A stretch of DNA of 26,943 bases. Origin: Bacteroidales bacterium UBA1216 (lineage in GTDB: Bacteria; Bacteroidota; Bacteroidia; Bacteroidales; Paludibacteraceae). Under the pieces are notes generated by a model. That model did not search any database. It was given only the letters and a program-made list of their open reading frames with translations, and was not told the DNA's origin. Positions 23,416-26,943 of this stretch are shown piece after piece. Where the stretch lies: the NCBI GenBank assembly GCA_002309255.1, contig DBXI01000058.1:1-26943 (forward strand). The letters are read 5' to 3'. Both the position numbers and the translations under genes were made by a program. Numbering within the stretch: the stretch's first letter is position 1; each line of letters starts with the position of its first letter.

Positions 23416-24105
23416 ATGTTAAGAATCGACATCATAACCTGCTGCCCGGAGTTGCTTGACTCGCCGCTCAACCACTCCATCGTGCAGCGAGCCAAGGACA
23501 AAGGTCTGTGCGAGATCAATGTCCATAACCTGCGTGACTATACGCTGGACAAGCACCGAAAGGTCGATGACTATGCCTTCGGCTTCGGGGCCGGGATGGT
23601 GCTGCAGATCGAGCCTATCGATCGACTGATCACCAAGCTCACCTCCGAACGACACTACGACGAGATCATCTTCACCGCACCCGATGGCGAGCGATTCAAC
23701 CAGCAGGTGGCCAACCAGCTCTCGCTAAAACAGAACATCATCATCCTATGCGGCCACTACAAGGGCGTTGACCAGCGAGTACGCGACCATCTGATCACCA
23801 AGGAGTACACCATTGGCGACTTCGTGATCACAGGCGGCGAGATGCCCGCAGCGATCATGACCGACGCTATCGTCCGTCTGCTACCCGGCGCGCTCGGCGA
23901 CGAGACTTCCGCGCTATCCGACTCCTTCCAGGACGGACTGCTCGAAGCAGGCGTCTATACACGCCCCGCCGAGTACAAGGGATGGCGAGTGCCCGACATC
24001 CTACTCTCCGGCCATCAAGCCAAAATCGACGACTGGCTCTACGAGCAGTCACTCAAACATACACGCGAAAGACGTCCCGAACTACTAAATGACGAATCAC
24101 TATGA
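23416..24105 (+). CDS. trmD: tRNA (guanine37-N1)-methyltransferase
   Basis: TrmD methylates G37 next to the anticodon of tRNAs reading CUN, CCN and CGG codons, preventing frameshifts, using S-adenosylmethionine and a trefoil-knot fold. The 229-residue protein has D-D-Y-A-F-G-F-G-A-G-M-V-L near 51-63, C-G-H-Y-K-G-V-D-Q-R-V near 112-122 and Y-T-I-G-D-F-V-I-T-G-G-E near 131-142, with P-x-Y-T-R-P-like G-V-Y-T-R-P and L-L-S-G-H at 195-200. The glycine motif has the F-G-F-G form common in Bacteroidales. It overlaps the CotH-like gene by ATGA. The tRNA-Leu(UAG) in this window is a likely substrate. Confidence 0.96.
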   Translation: MLRIDIITCCPELLDSPLNHSIVQRAKDKGLCEINVHNLRDYTLDKHRKVDDYAFGFGAGMVLQIEPIDRLITKLTSERHYDEIIFTAPDGERFNQQVANQLSLKQNIIILCGHYKGVDQRVRDHLITKEYTIGDFVITGGEMPAAIMTDAIVRLLPGALGDETSALSDSFQDGLLEAGVYTRPAEYKGWRVPDILLSGHQAKIDDWLYEQSLKHTRERRPELLNDESL

Positions 24106-25499
24106 AGCAACTTTTCACCCTTATCATCCTGTTAGCATCTACAACAGGACTATTCGCAGTATCGCCGTCCGGCACACTCCCCGTAATGTATATCACCACC
24201 AAGAACAACCAGGACGTATCGCGCGAAAAGGCGATTGATGCCACTCTCTATGTCACCGGCTACGGCAAGTACGAAGCACTCGGCAGCGCCGGAAACCAGA
24301 TACCACTCACCATCAAGGGACGAGGCAACTGGACATGGACTGGCTTTGACAAGAAACCCTACAAGATAGTCTTCGCACAAGGCTACGGTCAGAAGCTACT
24401 GGGCATGAAGAAGAGCAAGCACTGGGCGCTGCTCGCCGGTGCCGATGATTACCTCGGTTTCCTGAAGAACACCACAGGCTACATCCTCTCCGAGCAGATC
24501 GGCCTTCCGTACACGCCCCATCAGGTGCCCGTGGAACTCGTCATCAACGGCGACTACAAGGGGCTCTACTTCGTCACCGAAACGATCCGTATCGACAACG
24601 ACCGAGTGAACATCCACGAGCAGCAGGACGGCGAGACCAAACCCGAACTGATCACCGGAGGATGGCTCGTGCAGATCGACAACTACCCCTCAGAAGGAAA
24701 CATCGAGTTCGATGAGGATAACGGCGAACATGTGATGATCACGCCACAGTCGCCCGAAGACCTCTCGGCTATCCAGCGCAACTATATCACCGATCAGATG
24801 GATGCACTCAATGCCGCCATCTACAACCGCGGCGACATGCCCCTACAACAGATCCTCGACATAACAGATGCCGCCAAGTACTACCTCGTGCAGGAGATCA
24901 TGGAGGACTGCGAGTCTTACCACGGCAGCTGTTATCTGTACAAGGATCGCGACTCGGTAGATGTCGCCACATCCCGCAACGTCACGACCAAGTGGCACTT
25001 CGGACCCGTGTGGGACTTTGGAAACGCATACGACCGGCATAAGGAGACATTCATCTACGACGATCCCACATTCGCGCAGATTTGGATCGAGCAATTGTGC
25101 CAGAACAAGACGTTCTACCAGCGCGTGAAGCAGCTGTGGTACCAGTACCGCCAAACGCAGCACAGCAAGGTGCTCGCGGACATCAACGCCTTCGTCTCGG
25201 CTATCTCATCAGCCGCCCGACGCGATGCCGAACGATGGCAACGAAGCAACGTGCGAACCAACGCCGACATGGCGGAACGAAAGCAGGAGTTCCTCTCGCG
25301 CATGAACTGGAGACTCGACTGGCTCTACTCACAGTGGGGCGAAGGCGACAGCTCGCCGATCATCGACGCAATCGACATAACACAGCCAGACAACGCACTA
25401 CACAACGCCAACCGACCACAACTGCACATCACCGACGGCACAATCACCATCGAGAAAAACGGCCACCACTATTCCATCACCGGTCAACCCATCGACTAA
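24102..25499 (+). CDS. Secreted CotH kinase family protein
   Basis: The 465-residue protein has a signal peptide (M-K-Q-L-F-T-L-I-I-L-L, cleavage near A19). It shows the CotH fold landmarks: I-K-G-R-G-N-W-T-W with K-K-P-Y-K-I at about 72-88, G-L-Y-F-V-T-E near 155, and W298-H-F-G-P-V-W-D305-F-G-N-A, matching the family's conserved W-D with its acidic metal ligand. CotH proteins are atypical protein kinases; in Bacteroidales they are often secreted with unknown targets. The last 20 residues (T-I-T-I-E-K-N-G-H-H-Y-S-I-T-G-Q-P-I-D) match the short tail of the gene at 1-150. Start overlaps the trmD stop by ATGA, an odd partner for a secreted kinase-like protein. Confidence 0.88.
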   Translation: MKQLFTLIILLASTTGLFAVSPSGTLPVMYITTKNNQDVSREKAIDATLYVTGYGKYEALGSAGNQIPLTIKGRGNWTWTGFDKKPYKIVFAQGYGQKLLGMKKSKHWALLAGADDYLGFLKNTTGYILSEQIGLPYTPHQVPVELVINGDYKGLYFVTETIRIDNDRVNIHEQQDGETKPELITGGWLVQIDNYPSEGNIEFDEDNGEHVMITPQSPEDLSAIQRNYITDQMDALNAAIYNRGDMPLQQILDITDAAKYYLVQEIMEDCESYHGSCYLYKDRDSVDVATSRNVTTKWHFGPVWDFGNAYDRHKETFIYDDPTFAQIWIEQLCQNKTFYQRVKQLWYQYRQTQHSKVLADINAFVSAISSAARRDAERWQRSNVRTNADMAERKQEFLSRMNWRLDWLYSQWGEGDSSPIIDAIDITQPDNALHNANRPQLHITDGTITIEKNGHHYSITGQPID

Positions 25500-25941
25500 C
25501 GTAGTGAAGGCGTTTGCAGAGAGCAGGAGAAAAAGAATGACGATGATCTGCTATTAGGTTTTGCATATGTGAAGTTGGTGCCAGCCATATAGTTCATAGC
25601 GCAAAGACATCCAAACTCACGAACATTTTCTGAAATTCATCCAAAGCGGCATGCGGTGACGTATGTCGCTTTGGGTAATGACAATATAGATGCCGTGCAA
25701 ATTACAACACGAAAATGAGCGTCCACTCTAACTTATCGAACCTATTATATGCCATAAACGCATCAGTTGATCTAATTCGCTTGCCAATGTACGAAAAAAA
25801 AATGACATATGCAAATTTTTGGGCAAAAATCTTTCTTTTTTTTTCATGAGCCTATTTTGCAGGCTTCGACAGCCCGCTATATGCGATAAATAAAGGGCTG
25901 GAAAGAATCTAAGTTTTGCCGGTCACTTTTCTACCGGAAAA
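25500..25941. other. AT-rich spacer between cotH and the last gene
   Basis: I find no gene in this stretch. Besides the 25639-25676 hairpin, a small palindrome ATTTTTG-GG-CAAAAAT at 25815-25830 is followed by CTTTC and nine T (25836-25844); this could be a weak terminator of the upstream operon but the stem is purely A-T except one pair. An AGCCC/GGGCT pair near 25868-25897 has a long loop and little weight. Confidence 0.6.
25639..25676 (+). other. Strong 16-bp hairpin in the spacer after cotH
   Basis: Arms 25639-25654 and 25661-25676 pair at all 16 positions around a GGTGAC loop, three as G-U pairs. Those wobble pairs would be A-C mismatches in minus-strand RNA, so a plus-strand transcript is the one that folds. 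No T-run follows, so it is not a standard terminator; 3' end protection of the cotH mRNA or a small RNA are possible. Confidence 0.6.
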
Positions 25942-25974
25942 TTTGCGAATATCAAAAATTTTTCGTACCTTTGC
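25942..25974 (+). promoter_or_regulatory. Bacteroidota-type promoter with almost no leader
   Basis: TTTG (25942-25945), 20 bases, then TACCTTTGC (25966-25974). Transcription should start near 25979, only about 7 bases before ATG 25986, so the mRNA would be nearly leaderless. The TTG that opens the longest frame (25971) is part of the promoter and cannot be the start codon. Confidence 0.85.
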
Positions 25975-25985
25975 ATCGATTTTTC

Positions 25986-26933
25986 ATGGTAAAAGATATA
26001 CGCCATAGTCCGTACTACACCAACCGTTCGAGTATCTCAGCCTTGGTGTACGATTTCCCCGCCGATGAGCCACTCGTCAGCGGGTTGCGTGACATGCAGA
26101 CGTGGTACACAACGCACGGCGCATACATTGATATCCCCGCGCTGCGAGTGATGAACGCTGCGCATCAGGTGGCTGGATACATATTCAACGACCCCGATAC
26201 CGACGCCTACGACTACGACATGATTGCCGCGCACCACCTCGGCAACGATCCACGACTGACCATACTCGCACTGATCGTGCTGGCTACGATGCTCAAACGA
26301 ACAAACGGCGACAGAGCACGGTCATGCCGGGCGATACTACTCGAGGACAGAGCGGACGACTTCATGCAAGGCATTTCGCTCTACGAACGGTTCATCGAAA
26401 AAAGCGAACTGTACTTCGCGGAAGAGAATTTTCAGACAGATGTCATGGCACAGATATCGCGACTGACAAAGCAGAACGAAAAACTACAACACGAACTAAC
26501 ACAAACGAAAGAAGATATGAGCAAACAACACCCTATCATCCATGTAGCCGGCAACTACATCGCCGAGCAGAACATTGATATTCACGACAACCATAACTGC
26601 CCGATTTATGCCAATGGGCAGCCCAAAGAGCAATTACAGCACACACAGGAGACAGAATTGGTAGAGCCGCAACTGGCATCCTGCATGCCCAAGTTCTTCT
26701 GCGTCTCGCAACGCTTCCCCGAGCAGGATATCCGAGAGCGCCTCGATGCGGAACTCAAGCAAGCGACCACTAAGATCGATTACTGCCGCGGGCTCTATAC
26801 ACTGCAACACATGGGATGCATCAACATCGACCAATATGCATCCGATGCTAAACGCGCTGATGCAGTCAATAGTTATCAAACAAAATTCAACCTTTCTGCC
26901 AGCGATTTCTGCAAGGCAAGGATAAATAAATAG
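25986..26933 (+). CDS. Unrecognised modular protein with coiled coil
   Basis: I do not recognise a named family for this 315-residue protein. It has no signal peptide and should be cytoplasmic. Three parts can be seen: a helical N-terminal part to about 145 (rich in A, L, D, with H-H-L-G-N-D-P-R-L-T near 85); a predicted coiled coil at about 152-181 (S-R-L-T-K-Q-N-E-K-L-Q-H-E-L); a short strand-like link I-D-I-H-D-N-H-N-C-P-I-Y-A near 195-208; and a C-terminal helical part from about 230 with scattered cysteines. Similar N-C-x-I-Y links are, from memory, common in Bacteroidales hypothetical proteins with varied flanking domains. It has its own consensus promoter and is the only gene of its unit in view. 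A role in regulation or defence is possible but not supported by any motif. Confidence 0.8.
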   Translation: MVKDIRHSPYYTNRSSISALVYDFPADEPLVSGLRDMQTWYTTHGAYIDIPALRVMNAAHQVAGYIFNDPDTDAYDYDMIAAHHLGNDPRLTILALIVLATMLKRTNGDRARSCRAILLEDRADDFMQGISLYERFIEKSELYFAEENFQTDVMAQISRLTKQNEKLQHELTQTKEDMSKQHPIIHVAGNYIAEQNIDIHDNHNCPIYANGQPKEQLQHTQETELVEPQLASCMPKFFCVSQRFPEQDIRERLDAELKQATTKIDYCRGLYTLQHMGCINIDQYASDAKRADAVNSYQTKFNLSASDFCKARINK

Positions 26934-26943
26934 GCGCAGAGAT

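Noticed and set aside
25971..25985. TTG at 25971 as start of the last gene
   Set aside because: It is the TTTG of the promoter -7 element; ATG 25986 is the first usable start.

Overview
The window is a piece of a Bacteroidales (phylum Bacteroidota) chromosome. The evidence is a SusC/SusD outer-membrane pair, a type IX secretion (T9SS) C-terminal sorting domain, the Bacteroidota gene order DUF4271-hemD-rnpA-yidD, and four promoters of the Bacteroidota type (TTTG or TTG, exactly 20 bases, then TAnnTTTGC). Family or genus cannot be fixed from what is visible. Every recognised protein gene is on the + strand; the only minus-strand gene is one tRNA.

Layout. (1) 1-628: the tail of a secreted protein, a terminator, an orphan T9SS sorting domain that is probably a gene remnant, and a second terminator. 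(2) 629-1584: a noncoding stretch holding a 23-bp tandem repeat, a hairpin, a 23-bp inverted repeat and a 13-unit array of an 8-bp repeat. (3) 1585-6924: a compact housekeeping operon under one clear promoter: DUF5715-type lipoprotein, queH (queuosine), tdh (threonine catabolism), era (ribosome assembly GTPase), a MIP18/DUF59 Fe-S protein, lpxH (lipid A) and mazG. (4) 6903-7091: a self-contained minus-strand tRNA-Leu(UAG) unit whose terminator lies in the end of mazG and whose promoter lies over the start of the next gene. (5) 7086-17668: a peptidase and peptide-uptake locus: a single-domain M16 peptidase, a promoter, a secreted two-domain M16 peptidase, SusC, SusD, and a third lipoprotein with an Ig-like domain, closed by a strong terminator. 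(6) 17732-25499: a secreted M6 metalloprotease, then LOG family enzyme, DUF4271 membrane protein, hemD, rnpA, yidD, trmD and a secreted CotH-like protein. (7) 25500-26943: an AT-rich spacer with a strong hairpin, then a nearly leaderless gene of unknown function with its own promoter.

How it works together. Region 5, with the M6 protease behind it, looks like a protein or peptide acquisition system rather than a glycan locus: three metallopeptidases flank the SusCD-type importer and no glycan-degrading enzyme is present. The other genes are mostly tRNA and ribosome maturation (queH, era, rnpA, trmD), envelope synthesis (lpxH) and cofactor synthesis (hemD).

The most unusual structure is a set of degenerate 7-8-bp tandem arrays. 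They sit at gene junctions, where they carry the stop codon of one gene and the start codon of the next, and two 8-bp arrays lie inside queH and era, where they appear to add about 12 residues at loops and both encode the same short peptide DER-x-SG. This looks like a spacer-generating repeat process acting in both noncoding and coding DNA.
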